64,000 nt of DNA, taken from Phenylobacterium sp. (lineage in GTDB: Bacteria; Pseudomonadota; Alphaproteobacteria; Caulobacterales; Caulobacteraceae). Shown here in pieces: positions 57,124 through 64,000 of this stretch. Below the pieces are notes generated by a model. That model made no database searches, had not been told where the DNA came from, and saw nothing but the letters and a program-made list of their open reading frames with translations. The stretch is from NCBI RefSeq assembly GCF_030698145.1, contig NZ_JAUYNW010000059.1, positions 1 through 64,000 of the forward strand. The letters run 5' to 3'. Both the position numbers and the translations under genes were made by a program. Every line of letters begins with the position of its first letter. Position 1 is the stretch's first letter.

Positions 57124-59475
57124 CTATTCCGCCGCGAACCTGGAGCCGACCAGTGCGGCGGTGGCGAGCGCCTTGCCGCCCACGGGCTTGGCCCGGCGGC
57201 GCAGGTCCAGCAGGTCCTCGCGTTCCCGGCGGGAGTTGGCGGTCTGGGCCTCGAAGCCCGGCAGGTACTGCGGCGGGCAGTCCAGCTTCACGCCGTACCA
57301 GGCCGCCGCGCGCAGGGTGAAGGACGGATCGGCCAGATGGCCACGTCCCACGGCCACCAGATCGGCCCGGCCGGCGGCCAGGATGGTGTTCACCTGGTCG
57401 GGCGTGCTGATGGCGCCCACGCACATGGTGGAAACCGACACCGAGTTGCGGATCCGGTCGGAGAAGGGCGTCTGGAACATGCGTCCGAAGATCGGCTTGG
57501 CGTCGGGGACGGTCTGGCCGGTCGAGACGTCCACCAGATCGCAGCCGTGCTCGGCGAACGCCTGGGCGATCGCAACGGACTCCGCGGCGGTGACGCCGCC
57601 CTCTTTCCAGTCGGTCGCCGAGATGCGCACCGACATCGGCTTTTCGCGCGGCCAGACATCCCGGATCGCGTCGAAGACCTCAAGCGGGAAGCGCAGGCGG
57701 TTCTCCAGGCTGCCGCCGTACTCGTCGGTCCGACTGTTGGTCAGCGGCGAGACGAACGAGGCGAGCAGGTAGCCGTGGGCGCAGTGCAGCTCGAGCATGT
57801 CGAAACCCGCCCGCTCGCCGCGGACCGCGGCGGCCAGGAAGTCGGCCTTCACCTCGTCCATGTCCTCGCTTGTCATGGGCCGCGGGATCTCGCTGTTCGG
57901 ATAGTAGGGGATCGCCGAAGCCGAGATCAGCGGCCAGCCGCCAGCCTCCAGCGGCTGGTCCATGCCGTCCCACATCAGCTTGGTGGCGCCCTTGCGTCCG
58001 GCGTGGCCCAGCTGCAGGCAAATCTTCGCCGCCGAGTTGGCATGGGCGAACTCGACAACGCGGCGCCAGCCGGCCTCCTGCTCGTCGGTATAGATCCCAG
58101 CGCAGCCGTGGGTGATGCGGGCGGTCGGCGAGACGGTGGTCATCTCGGTGAAGATGAGCCCGGCGCCGCCCAGGGCGCGCGCGCCGAGGTGGACCAGGTG
58201 CCAATCGGCCGGAAGGCCCTCGTCGGCGGAGTAGGTGCACATTGGCGAGAGCACCACCCGGTTGGCGAGCTCCATCTCGCGGAGCCGGTAGGGCTGGAAC
58301 ATGGGCGGGGTGTCTGGGCCGCGGGTGCGCAGGCCGCGGGCGGCCTGGTCCTGCTCGAACTCTCGGGTGACCCGCTCGACGAACTCCGGCGCCCGCAATG
58401 CCAGGTTGTCATAGGTGATCGCCTTGGCCCGGGTCATCAGGCCGAAGGCGAACTTGGCGGGCTCGTAGTTCCAGAAGCGGGCGAGCTGCTCGAACCAGAC
58501 CAGCGACACGTCGGCGGCGTGCTGGGTCTTCTCCACGTCCTCGCGACGGGCCTGCTCGAATCTCGCCAGGGCCGCGGGCGCGTCGGCCTCGGCCTCGAAG
58601 GCCTCGAAGAGGGCGATAGCGTCCTCCATGGCCAGCTTGGTGCCGGCTCCGATGGAGAAGTGGGCGGTGGCCTTGGCGTCGCCCAGCAGGACGACATTGC
58701 CCTTGGACCAGGCGCCGTTGCGGATCATTGGGAAGTTCCGCCACAGGGAGCGGTTGGTGATCAGCCCATGGCCCTCGAGCTGGCGCTGGAAGATGCCTTC
58801 CAGGAAGCGGGCCGAGGTTTCCTCGTCCATGTCCGCGAGGCCCGTGCGGTCGAAGGTCTCCGGATCGGTCTCGATCACCCAGGTCGAGCGGCCGGCCTCG
58901 TACTGGTAGCAGTGGGCGATGAAGACGCCGTACTCCGTCTCCTCGAAGAAGAAGGTGAAGGCGTCGAACGGACGGGTCGATCCCATCCAGACGAACTTGT
59001 TAGGACGCAGGTCGGTGGCGGTCCGGAAATGGGCCTCGTCGGCCGCGCGGATGCGGCTATTCACGCCGTCGGCAGCCACGATCAGGTCGCTGTCGGCGAA
59101 GGCCGAAAGGTCCTCGACCTCGCGTCCGAACTCCAGCTTCACGCCCAGCTCCCGGGCGCGGGCCTCAAGCAGCTCCAGCAGCGTGCGCCGCGCGCAGCCG
59201 CAGAAGCCGTTGCCGCCGACGCGAATCTTCTCGCCCTTGAAGTCGATCTCGATATCGTCCCAGTAGGTGAAATTGTCCAAGATCGCCGCATGGCTTTCGC
59301 GATCGTACTTCTGGAAAATATCCAGCGTCTGGTCGGAAAACACGACGCCGAAACCAAACGTGTCGCCAGACCTGTTGCGCTCGACGATGGTTATGTCTGC
59401 GTTCGGACGAGCTTTTTTCATCAGGATGGAGAAATAGAGCCCTGCCGGACCTGCGCCGATCACGGAAATATTCAT
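57124..59475 (-). CDS. Bifunctional 2-aminobenzoyl-CoA (or salicylyl-CoA) monooxygenase/reductase
   Basis: A 783-residue fusion. Residues 1-370 are a class A FAD monooxygenase: GAGPAGLYF (7-15), [43 protein letters not shown] in two parts. Residues 395-760 are an Old Yellow Enzyme-type flavin oxidoreductase: [59 protein letters not shown]. The fusion is that of 2-aminobenzoyl-CoA monooxygenase/reductase of Azoarcus and of salicylyl-CoA 5-hydroxylase. It hydroxylates and reduces the CoA-activated ring. It is divergent from the SDR-MarR operon, with operator F between. Confidence 0.88.
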   Translation of the reverse strand: MNISVIGAGPAGLYFSILMKKARPNADITIVERNRSGDTFGFGVVFSDQTLDIFQKYDRESHAAILDNFTYWDDIEIDFKGEKIRVGGNGFCGCARRTLLELLEARARELGVKLEFGREVEDLSAFADSDLIVAADGVNSRIRAADEAHFRTATDLRPNKFVWMGSTRPFDAFTFFFEETEYGVFIAHCYQYEAGRSTWVIETDPETFDRTGLADMDEETSARFLEGIFQRQLEGHGLITNRSLWRNFPMIRNGAWSKGNVVLLGDAKATAHFSIGAGTKLAMEDAIALFEAFEAEADAPAALARFEQARREDVEKTQHAADVSLVWFEQLARFWNYEPAKFAFGLMTRAKAITYDNLALRAPEFVERVTREFEQDQAARGLRTRGPDTPPMFQPYRLREMELANRVVLSPMCTYSADEGLPADWHLVHLGARALGGAGLIFTEMTTVSPTARITHGCAGIYTDEQEAGWRRVVEFAHANSAAKICLQLGHAGRKGATKLMWDGMDQPLEAGGWPLISASAIPYYPNSEIPRPMTSEDMDEVKADFLAAAVRGERAGFDMLELHCAHGYLLASFVSPLTNSRTDEYGGSLENRLRFPLEVFDAIRDVWPREKPMSVRISATDWKEGGVTAAESVAIAQAFAEHGCDLVDVSTGQTVPDAKPIFGRMFQTPFSDRIRNSVSVSTMCVGAISTPDQVNTILAAGRADLVAVGRGHLADPSFTLRAAAWYGVKLDCPPQYLPGFEAQTANSRREREDLLDLRRRAKPVGGKALATAALVGSRFAAE

Positions 59476-59517
59476 CTTTTCTTTCCGAACACTTGAGTCG
59501 CCGCTCGACGCGACGGA

Positions 59518-59537
59518 ATGTTTTAATCTTGAAATTT
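59518..59537. promoter_or_regulatory. Catabolic-cluster operator, site F
   Basis: ATGTTTTA-ATCT-TGAAATTT, a weaker match, in the 107-bp divergent region between monooxygenase and SDR genes. Confidence 0.5.
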
Positions 59538-59582
59538 GTTGAGCCGCGAGTCAAGATCGCCGCCTCGAATGGGAGAAGCAGG

Positions 59583-60344
59583 TTGGACAACCTCACGGGC
59601 CGGCACGCCCTGATCACCGGGGGCAATCGCGGCATCGGCGCGGCGATCGCCGGCGCGCTCGCCGCGGCCGGCGCCACCGTGTCGATTGTCGGCCGGGACG
59701 AAGCCTCGTTGAAGGCCCAGGTCGATCTCGGCCGCGCCCGCGCCTGGCGCGTCGCCGACGTGACCGACCAGGGCTCGTTCGCCGCGGCGGCGCAGGCGTT
59801 GGCGCAGACCTCGGGGCCCATCGACATCCTCGTGAACAACGCCGGCGGCGCCTTCAGCGCGCCCTTCGCCAAGACCTCGGCCGACGATTTCCGGCGCATG
59901 ATGGATCTGAATTTCATGGGCGTCGTCCACGGGGTCCAGGCCGTGCTGCCCGGGATGGTCGCGCGGAGAAGCGGCCGCATCGTCAACATCGCCTCGACCG
60001 CCGCGCTCAAGGGCTATGCCTATGTCTCGGCCTACGTCGCGGCCAAGCACGCGGTGCTAGGCCTGACGCGGTCGCTGGCGCTCGAGACCGCCAGGTCGGG
60101 CGTGACGGTCAATTGCGTCTGCCCGGGCTTCACCGATACGGATCTGATTGCGGACAGCGTCGAACTGATCATTCAAAAGACCGGCCGCGTCGCGACCGAG
60201 GTCAGGGCCGAGCTGGCCCGGGCGAACCCGCAAGGGCGCCTGATCCAGCCGGACGAAGTCGCCGCAGCCGTCACCTGGCTTTGCGGTCCAGGGGCGGGAT
60301 CAGTCACCGGCGTCGCCCTGCCGGTCGCCGGAGGAGAGATTTAG
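59583..60344 (+). CDS. SDR-family dehydrogenase of the aryl-CoA cluster
   Basis: A 253-residue short-chain dehydrogenase: TGGNRGIGAA (cofactor site), NNAGG, then YVAAK (catalytic YxxxK) and CPGFTDTD. By position it is the 3-hydroxyacyl-CoA dehydrogenase step of the ring-cleavage/beta-oxidation route. The start is TTG at 59583 with GGGAGAAG five bases upstream. It heads a rightward operon: SDR, MarR, enoyl-CoA hydratase, thioesterase, RidA, all spaced within a few bases. Confidence 0.87.
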   Translation: MDNLTGRHALITGGNRGIGAAIAGALAAAGATVSIVGRDEASLKAQVDLGRARAWRVADVTDQGSFAAAAQALAQTSGPIDILVNNAGGAFSAPFAKTSADDFRRMMDLNFMGVVHGVQAVLPGMVARRSGRIVNIASTAALKGYAYVSAYVAAKHAVLGLTRSLALETARSGVTVNCVCPGFTDTDLIADSVELIIQKTGRVATEVRAELARANPQGRLIQPDEVAAAVTWLCGPGAGSVTGVALPVAGGEI

Positions 60345-60348
60345 GATC

Positions 60349-60861
60349 ATGGATCGAAACGCAGAGCTGGTTCTCGACGCCGAGACGAAGGCGCTGGAAG
60401 CGCCGCACGACCACAAGAACGAGCTGCGCCTGTGGCTGCGCCTGCTCACCTGTTCGAACCTGGTCGAGACCGAGATCCGCCGCCGCCTGCGCGAGCAGTT
60501 CGACGTCACCCTGCCGCGCTTCGACCTGATGGCGCAGCTCGAACGCGCGCCGGACGGCATGACCCTGGGCGAGATCTCCAAGCGGATGATGGTGTCCAAC
60601 GGCAATGTCACCGGCCTGGTCGAGCGCCTGGTCGACAGCGGACACATCGTGCGCCGCTCGCCGCCCAACGACCGCCGCGTCCAGATCATCGCCATGACGG
60701 AGGCCGGCCACGCCGCCTTCGCCGAGATGGCGCGGGCCCATGAGGACTGGATCGCCGAGATGTTCGCAGGCCTGAGCGCCCGGGATGTGGACGGGCTGCT
60801 GAAGAGCCTGGCCAAGCTGAAGACCTCGGTCCAGGGCGCCACGCGCGACGGTGACGCCTGA
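60349..60861 (+). CDS. MarR-family transcriptional regulator
   Basis: A 170-residue MarR protein. The winged helix spans about 50-115: [38 protein letters not shown] (recognition helix) and [15 protein letters not shown] (wing). Long dimerisation helices flank it. MarR proteins in aryl-CoA clusters often respond to the CoA thioester. It probably binds the ATATTTTA-N4-TAAACTAT sites. It lies inside the operon it would control, and its stop overlaps the next ATG. Confidence 0.88.
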   Translation: MDRNAELVLDAETKALEAPHDHKNELRLWLRLLTCSNLVETEIRRRLREQFDVTLPRFDLMAQLERAPDGMTLGEISKRMMVSNGNVTGLVERLVDSGHIVRRSPPNDRRVQIIAMTEAGHAAFAEMARAHEDWIAEMFAGLSARDVDGLLKSLAKLKTSVQGATRDGDA

Positions 60862-61694
60862 TGCCCCTGGCCTCATCCATCACCTTGCCGCTGAGCGGCT
60901 ACAAGCCCAGCCACTTCCGGCTCGCCGTCCAGAACGGCGTCGCCCAGGTCACCCTGGACCGGCCGGAGAAGAAGAACCCGCTCACCTTCGACAGCTATCT
61001 CGAACTGGTGGACCTGTTCCGCGCCGCGGTGCGCGACGACGAGGTCAAGGCCTTCGTGATCACCGGCGCCGGCGGGAACTTCTGTTCCGGCGGGGACGTG
61101 TTCGAGATCATCGGTCCGCTCATCGAGCGCGACACCAAGGGTCTGATGGCCTTCACCCGGATGACCGGAGACCTGGTCAAGGCCATGCGCGCCTGCCCGC
61201 AGCCGATCATCGCGGCCGTGGATGGCGTCTGCGCCGGCGCCGGGGCCATCCTGGCCATGGCGTCCGACATCCGTGTCGGCACGAACTCGGCCGCCGTCTC
61301 GTTCCTGTTCAATCGCGTCGGCTTGGCCGGCTGCGACATGGGCGCCTGCGCCCTGCTGCCGCGCATCGTGGGCCAGGGGCGCGCCTCGGAGCTCCTCTAT
61401 TTCGGCCGCTCGCTGAAGGGCGAGGAAGGCATGTCCTGGGGCTTCTTCAACCGGCTGTCGCAACCCGAGAGCCTGCTCGACGACGCCATGGCCATGGCCG
61501 CGGATATCGCCTCGGGTCCCACCTTCGCCCACGCCATGACCAAGCGGATGCTGCAGGTCGAGTGGGCCATGTCGGTGGAGGACGCCATCGAGTCCGAGGC
61601 CGTGGCTCAGGCCCTGTGCATGACCACCGAAGACTTCAAGCGGGCCTTCCACGCCTTCGCCGCGAAACAGCGGCCGGTCTTCCAGGGCGACTGA
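60861..61694 (+). CDS. Enoyl-CoA hydratase/isomerase-family protein
   Basis: A 277-residue crotonase-fold enzyme. [11 protein letters not shown] and [16 protein letters not shown] form the oxyanion hole, and [21 protein letters not shown] is the later core region in two parts. Members with FCSGGDV in aromatic clusters act on ring-derived enoyl-CoAs. The general acid/base Glu positions of mitochondrial hydratase are not obvious, so the exact reaction (hydration or ring hydrolysis) is open. Start overlaps the MarR stop (TGATG). Confidence 0.85.
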   Translation: MPLASSITLPLSGYKPSHFRLAVQNGVAQVTLDRPEKKNPLTFDSYLELVDLFRAAVRDDEVKAFVITGAGGNFCSGGDVFEIIGPLIERDTKGLMAFTRMTGDLVKAMRACPQPIIAAVDGVCAGAGAILAMASDIRVGTNSAAVSFLFNRVGLAGCDMGACALLPRIVGQGRASELLYFGRSLKGEEGMSWGFFNRLSQPESLLDDAMAMAADIASGPTFAHAMTKRMLQVEWAMSVEDAIESEAVAQALCMTTEDFKRAFHAFAAKQRPVFQGD

Positions 61695-61702
61695 GGCGCG
61701 CC

Positions 61703-62206
61703 GTGACCCTCGCTTCCGAAACCTGCGGCCCGCGGTTCGCCGCGGACGACCGGGCTCGGCCTTCGCCGGTCGGCGCCTCGACCCTGCCTGCGGCCGCCTA
61801 CCGGGCGTCGCGCATGGTGCGGTTCTCCGACTGCGACTCGGCCGGCATCGTCTACACGCCGCGCTATGTCGACATGCTCAACGGGGTGATCGAGGACTTC
61901 TTCCCCGCCGCTCTCGGCCTCGACTATCACGGCTTCATCACCGCGGGGATCGGGCTGGGCTACGCCAGCCTGCAGTGTGATTTCTTCCAGCCGGCACGCA
62001 TGGGCGAGTTCCTGTCGATCACGCCACTGATCGACCGGATCGGCGGCGCCTCGGCGGGCTTCATCCTCCACGCCCATCGCGGTGAGGACGAGGTGTTCCG
62101 CGGTCGCCTGACTATGGTCACCACCGCCATTGAGGCCGGCCGGCCCATTCCGCTTCCGGCGCCGATCCGCGCCGCGCTCACCCGTTACCAGGAACAATGC
62201 CAATGA
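61703..62206 (+). CDS. Hot-dog acyl-CoA thioesterase (4-hydroxybenzoyl-CoA thioesterase-like)
   Basis: A 167-residue single hot-dog domain with FSDCDSAGIVYTPRYVDMLN, the 4HBT signature including the catalytic Asp region. FFQPARMGEFLSI and LTMVTTA follow the family. It hydrolyses an aryl- or acyl-CoA, perhaps for CoA release from dead-end intermediates. Start GTG 61703, eight bases after the hydratase stop. The first 35 residues are an Ala/Pro-rich extension. Confidence 0.82.
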   Translation: MTLASETCGPRFAADDRARPSPVGASTLPAAAYRASRMVRFSDCDSAGIVYTPRYVDMLNGVIEDFFPAALGLDYHGFITAGIGLGYASLQCDFFQPARMGEFLSITPLIDRIGGASAGFILHAHRGEDEVFRGRLTMVTTAIEAGRPIPLPAPIRAALTRYQEQCQ

Positions 62207-62643
62207 CCTCCCCCGCCGCGCTCACCCCGCAAAAGGACGACGACAAGCCGAGCCGCCAGGTTCTGCAGCCCGGCGGCTGGCCCAAGCCGAGGGGCTATGC
62301 GAACGGCATCCTGGCGAGCGGCCGCACGATCTATGTGGGCGGCCAGATCGGCTGGAACGAGCGCGGCGAGTTCTCGTCGGACTTCGTCGAGCAGGTGCGC
62401 CAGACCCTTTCCAACATCGTCGCGGTGCTGGCCGAGGGCGGCGCGGGCCCGGCCGACCTGGTGCGGCTGACCTGGTACGTGGTGGACATGGAGGAGTATT
62501 CCGGCGCCCTACCCGCGATCGGCCGCGTCTATCGCGAGGTGATCGGCGCCCACTATCCGACCATGGCTCTCGTCCAGGTCGTCCGGCTGGTCGAGGCCGC
62601 AGCGCGCGTCGAGATCGAAGCCACCGCGGTCCTCGCCGACTGA
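62203..62643 (+). CDS. RidA-family imine/enamine deaminase-like protein
   Basis: A 146-residue RidA-fold protein: GILASGRTIYVGGQIGWNERG, QTLSNIVAVLAEGGAGPADLV and VRLTWYVVDMEEY, ending ALVQVVRLVEAAARVEIEA with the family Arg. RidA proteins hydrolyse enamines or imines to ketones and ammonia, which would suit release of ammonia from a 2-amino-ring intermediate. This favours 2-aminobenzoate as substrate. ATG 62203 overlaps the thioesterase stop; ATG 62197 is also possible. Confidence 0.85.
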   Translation: MTSPAALTPQKDDDKPSRQVLQPGGWPKPRGYANGILASGRTIYVGGQIGWNERGEFSSDFVEQVRQTLSNIVAVLAEGGAGPADLVRLTWYVVDMEEYSGALPAIGRVYREVIGAHYPTMALVQVVRLVEAAARVEIEATAVLAD

Positions 62644-62646
62644 ACC

Positions 62647-63819
62647 TCAGCGCGACTTGGCGAACTCGCCGGCCAGCTGCCGGGCGATGACCACCTTCTG
62701 CACCTCCGAGGCGCCCTCGTAGATCCGCATGGCGCGGATTTCGCGGTAGAGCCGCTCGACGGGCGTCCCCACACGCACACCGAGCCCGCCCATGATCTGA
62801 ACACTCTTGTCGATCACCGACTGTGCCGCCTCGGTGGCGTGGAGCTTCGCCATGGCGGCCTCGCGGGTGATCCGGGCGCCCATCCCCGCGCGGTCCCGCG
62901 CCCAGGCCGCCCGGTAGACCAGCAGCGCCGAAGTGTCGATGTCGACCGCCATCTCGGCCAGCTTGGCCTGGGTGAGTTGCAGGTCGCCCAGCACCCCGCC
63001 GAACATCGGCCGCCGCGCGGCGTGGGCCTGGGCCTCGTCCAGCGCGCGGCGCGCCAGTCCCAGGGCCGCGGCGCCCACGCTGGGCCGGAAGATGTCCAGG
63101 GTGCTGAGCGCCACCTTCATCCCCGCCCCCTCGTCGCCCAGGCGCGCCGACTCCGGGATGAAGCAGTCGTCGAAGCGGATCGTCGCCATGGGGTGCGGCG
63201 CGCAGATGTCGATGCGCTCCTCGGTCACGAAGCCGGGCGTCTGGGCGTCGACCATCAGGGCGATTGTCGATCGGGCCTCGCCGTCCAGGCGGGCGAACAC
63301 CACGAACTGGTGGCCGATCCCGCCGTTGGAGATCCAGGTCTTGCGGCCCGACAGGCGGTAGCCGTCCAGGGTGCGCGTCGCCGTCGTGGTCATGGCGCCG
63401 GCGTCCGAACCCGCATCGGGCTCCGACAGGGCGAAGCCGGCCAGGCGCTCGCCCGAACGGATCCCCGGCAGCCATGTCCGCCGCTGCTCGGGCGTGCCGA
63501 ACAGGACGACGGCGCCGGACCCCAGCCCCTGCATGGCGAAGGCGAAGTCCGCCAGGCCGGCGTGGCGCGCGAGGATCTCGCGGGTCAGGCAAAGGCTGGT
63601 AAGGTCGAGCTGTTCGCCGGCCTCCAGATCGGGGGCGGCGACCGCCAGCCAGCCCGCCTGCCCCATGGCCTCCACCAGGCGCAGGCAGGCGGCGTCTTCA
63701 TCGCCCTCCTCCCCGACCAGGTCCGGGACGTTTTCGGCCGCCCAGGCGTCCAGGGCCTGCGCCATGGCCGCGTGCCGCGGCTGCAGAAACGGCCACTCCA
63801 GATAGGACTTGTCGCTCAT
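62647..63819 (-). CDS. Acyl-CoA dehydrogenase
   Basis: A 390-residue FAD-dependent acyl-CoA dehydrogenase. FALSEPDAGSDAGAM is the FAD/substrate signature, and WISNGGIGHQFVVFARLDG follows in two parts. IMGGLGVRVGTPVERLYRE and YEGASEVQKVVIAR are the C-terminal motifs. The catalytic Glu is expected in IYEGASE. It converges on RidA and stops four bases after it. It likely oxidises a reduced-ring acyl-CoA in this pathway. Operator D lies 29 bp before its start. Confidence 0.9.
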   Translation of the reverse strand: MSDKSYLEWPFLQPRHAAMAQALDAWAAENVPDLVGEEGDEDAACLRLVEAMGQAGWLAVAAPDLEAGEQLDLTSLCLTREILARHAGLADFAFAMQGLGSGAVVLFGTPEQRRTWLPGIRSGERLAGFALSEPDAGSDAGAMTTTATRTLDGYRLSGRKTWISNGGIGHQFVVFARLDGEARSTIALMVDAQTPGFVTEERIDICAPHPMATIRFDDCFIPESARLGDEGAGMKVALSTLDIFRPSVGAAALGLARRALDEAQAHAARRPMFGGVLGDLQLTQAKLAEMAVDIDTSALLVYRAAWARDRAGMGARITREAAMAKLHATEAAQSVIDKSVQIMGGLGVRVGTPVERLYREIRAMRIYEGASEVQKVVIARQLAGEFAKSR

Positions 63820-63847
63820 GCGCCGCGTTCCCTTGTTCCAAGCTTCA

Positions 63848-63867
63848 ATATTTTAGACTTCAACTTT
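63848..63867. promoter_or_regulatory. Catabolic-cluster operator, site D
   Basis: ATATTTTA-GACT-TCAACTTT, 29 bp before the acyl-CoA dehydrogenase start. Confidence 0.65.
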
Positions 63868-63904
63868 TTTGCGCGAAGCAGGGCTTGTGGCAAGCGGTTC
63901 GATG

Positions 63905-63924
63905 ATATTTTATGTCTAAACTAT
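63905..63924. promoter_or_regulatory. Catabolic-cluster operator, site E
   Basis: ATATTTTA-TGTC-TAAACTAT, 24 bp before the rightward gene at 63948; 38 bp from site D. Confidence 0.7.
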
Positions 63925-63947
63925 TATCGCGCCACAGGACGCCCGCC

Positions 63948-64000
63948 ATGACCGACGCCTCGACCCTGCCCCAAGACGCCGCCCGCATGGCCGGGTTTGA
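63948..64000 (+). CDS. Start of a rightward gene, truncated by the window edge
   Basis: ATG at 63948 with AGGAC upstream opens a frame beginning MTDASTLPQDAARMAGF. Only 17 codons are visible, so the product cannot be named. It shares a divergent, double-operator region with the acyl-CoA dehydrogenase and probably belongs to the same pathway. Confidence 0.55.
   Translation, partial: MTDASTLPQDAARMAGF

Noticed and set aside
57100-59496. A 798-codon rightward frame opposite the bifunctional monooxygenase
   Set aside because: Antisense shadow covering almost exactly the real gene.
1-64000. CRISPR arrays, IS elements and rRNA genes
   Set aside because: No regularly spaced repeat-spacer series, no transposase other than the phage integrase, and no rRNA-like sequence was seen.

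Overview
The window is high-GC DNA from an alphaproteobacterium, most likely Caulobacterales (Phenylobacterium/Caulobacter-like). The basis is a PEP-CTERM protein of the PEPxxWA type, promoters resembling the Caulobacter TTG(A/C)-GCTANAWC form, and gene content. I cannot fix the genus from sequence reading alone.

Region 1 (1-5265) is chromosome: the start of a type-3 (archaeal-like) prolyl-tRNA synthetase, a MaoC hydratase, a VOC protein, a trypsin-like protease, an S9 oligopeptidase, a GNAT acetyltransferase and a 43-residue membrane peptide.

Region 2 (5266-44706) is a complete-looking temperate siphophage of about 39.4 kb integrated into the 3' end of tRNA-Gln(TTG). A perfect 47-bp direct repeat marks both ends and the tyrosine integrase lies next to the tRNA. 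From the left: a zinc-ribbon gene, hicAB, then a leftward late operon. Read in its own direction (30.7 kb down to 6.8 kb), that operon runs HNH, terminase, portal, prohead protease, HK97 capsid, connectors, tail tube, frameshifted tail chaperone, TP901 tape measure, short tail tip, Ig-repeat protein, 1273-residue fibre and lysis genes. A rightward PEP-CTERM gene is inserted between fibre and lysis genes. Upstream of the late operon sit a NusG/RfaH-like gene and an intrinsic terminator, suggesting processive antitermination as the late switch. Next come an O-like replication gene with internal iterons, a methyltransferase-like protein, a MazG-like protein, and a Cro/CI switch whose CI lacks the Ser/Lys autocleavage dyad. 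A rightward early operon follows: small proteins, a Tad2-like protein, a large wHTH-ParB protein, zinc proteins, an excisionase-like protein, integrase and a GIY-YIG protein. A 17-bp palindrome, GGCGAACC-S-GGTTCGCC, recurs about eleven times in the prophage and was not found in the flanks. Most copies lie at or just before gene starts. I regard it as the main candidate for an undescribed regulatory or partition-like system.

Region 3 (44707-64000) is chromosome: tRNA-Gln, tRNA-Pro and a catabolic island. The island holds an acyl-CoA-type SDR, a carboxylesterase, a TonB receptor, a phosphodiesterase, an aromatic-acid MFS transporter, a tannase-family esterase, an aryl-CoA ligase, a bifunctional monooxygenase/Old-Yellow-Enzyme protein, SDR, MarR, enoyl-CoA hydratase, thioesterase, RidA and acyl-CoA dehydrogenase. 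The set fits 2-aminobenzoyl-CoA (anthranilate) or salicylyl-CoA degradation. An inverted-repeat operator (ATATTTTA-N4-TAAACTAT) recurs in front of its transcription units and probably binds the MarR protein.
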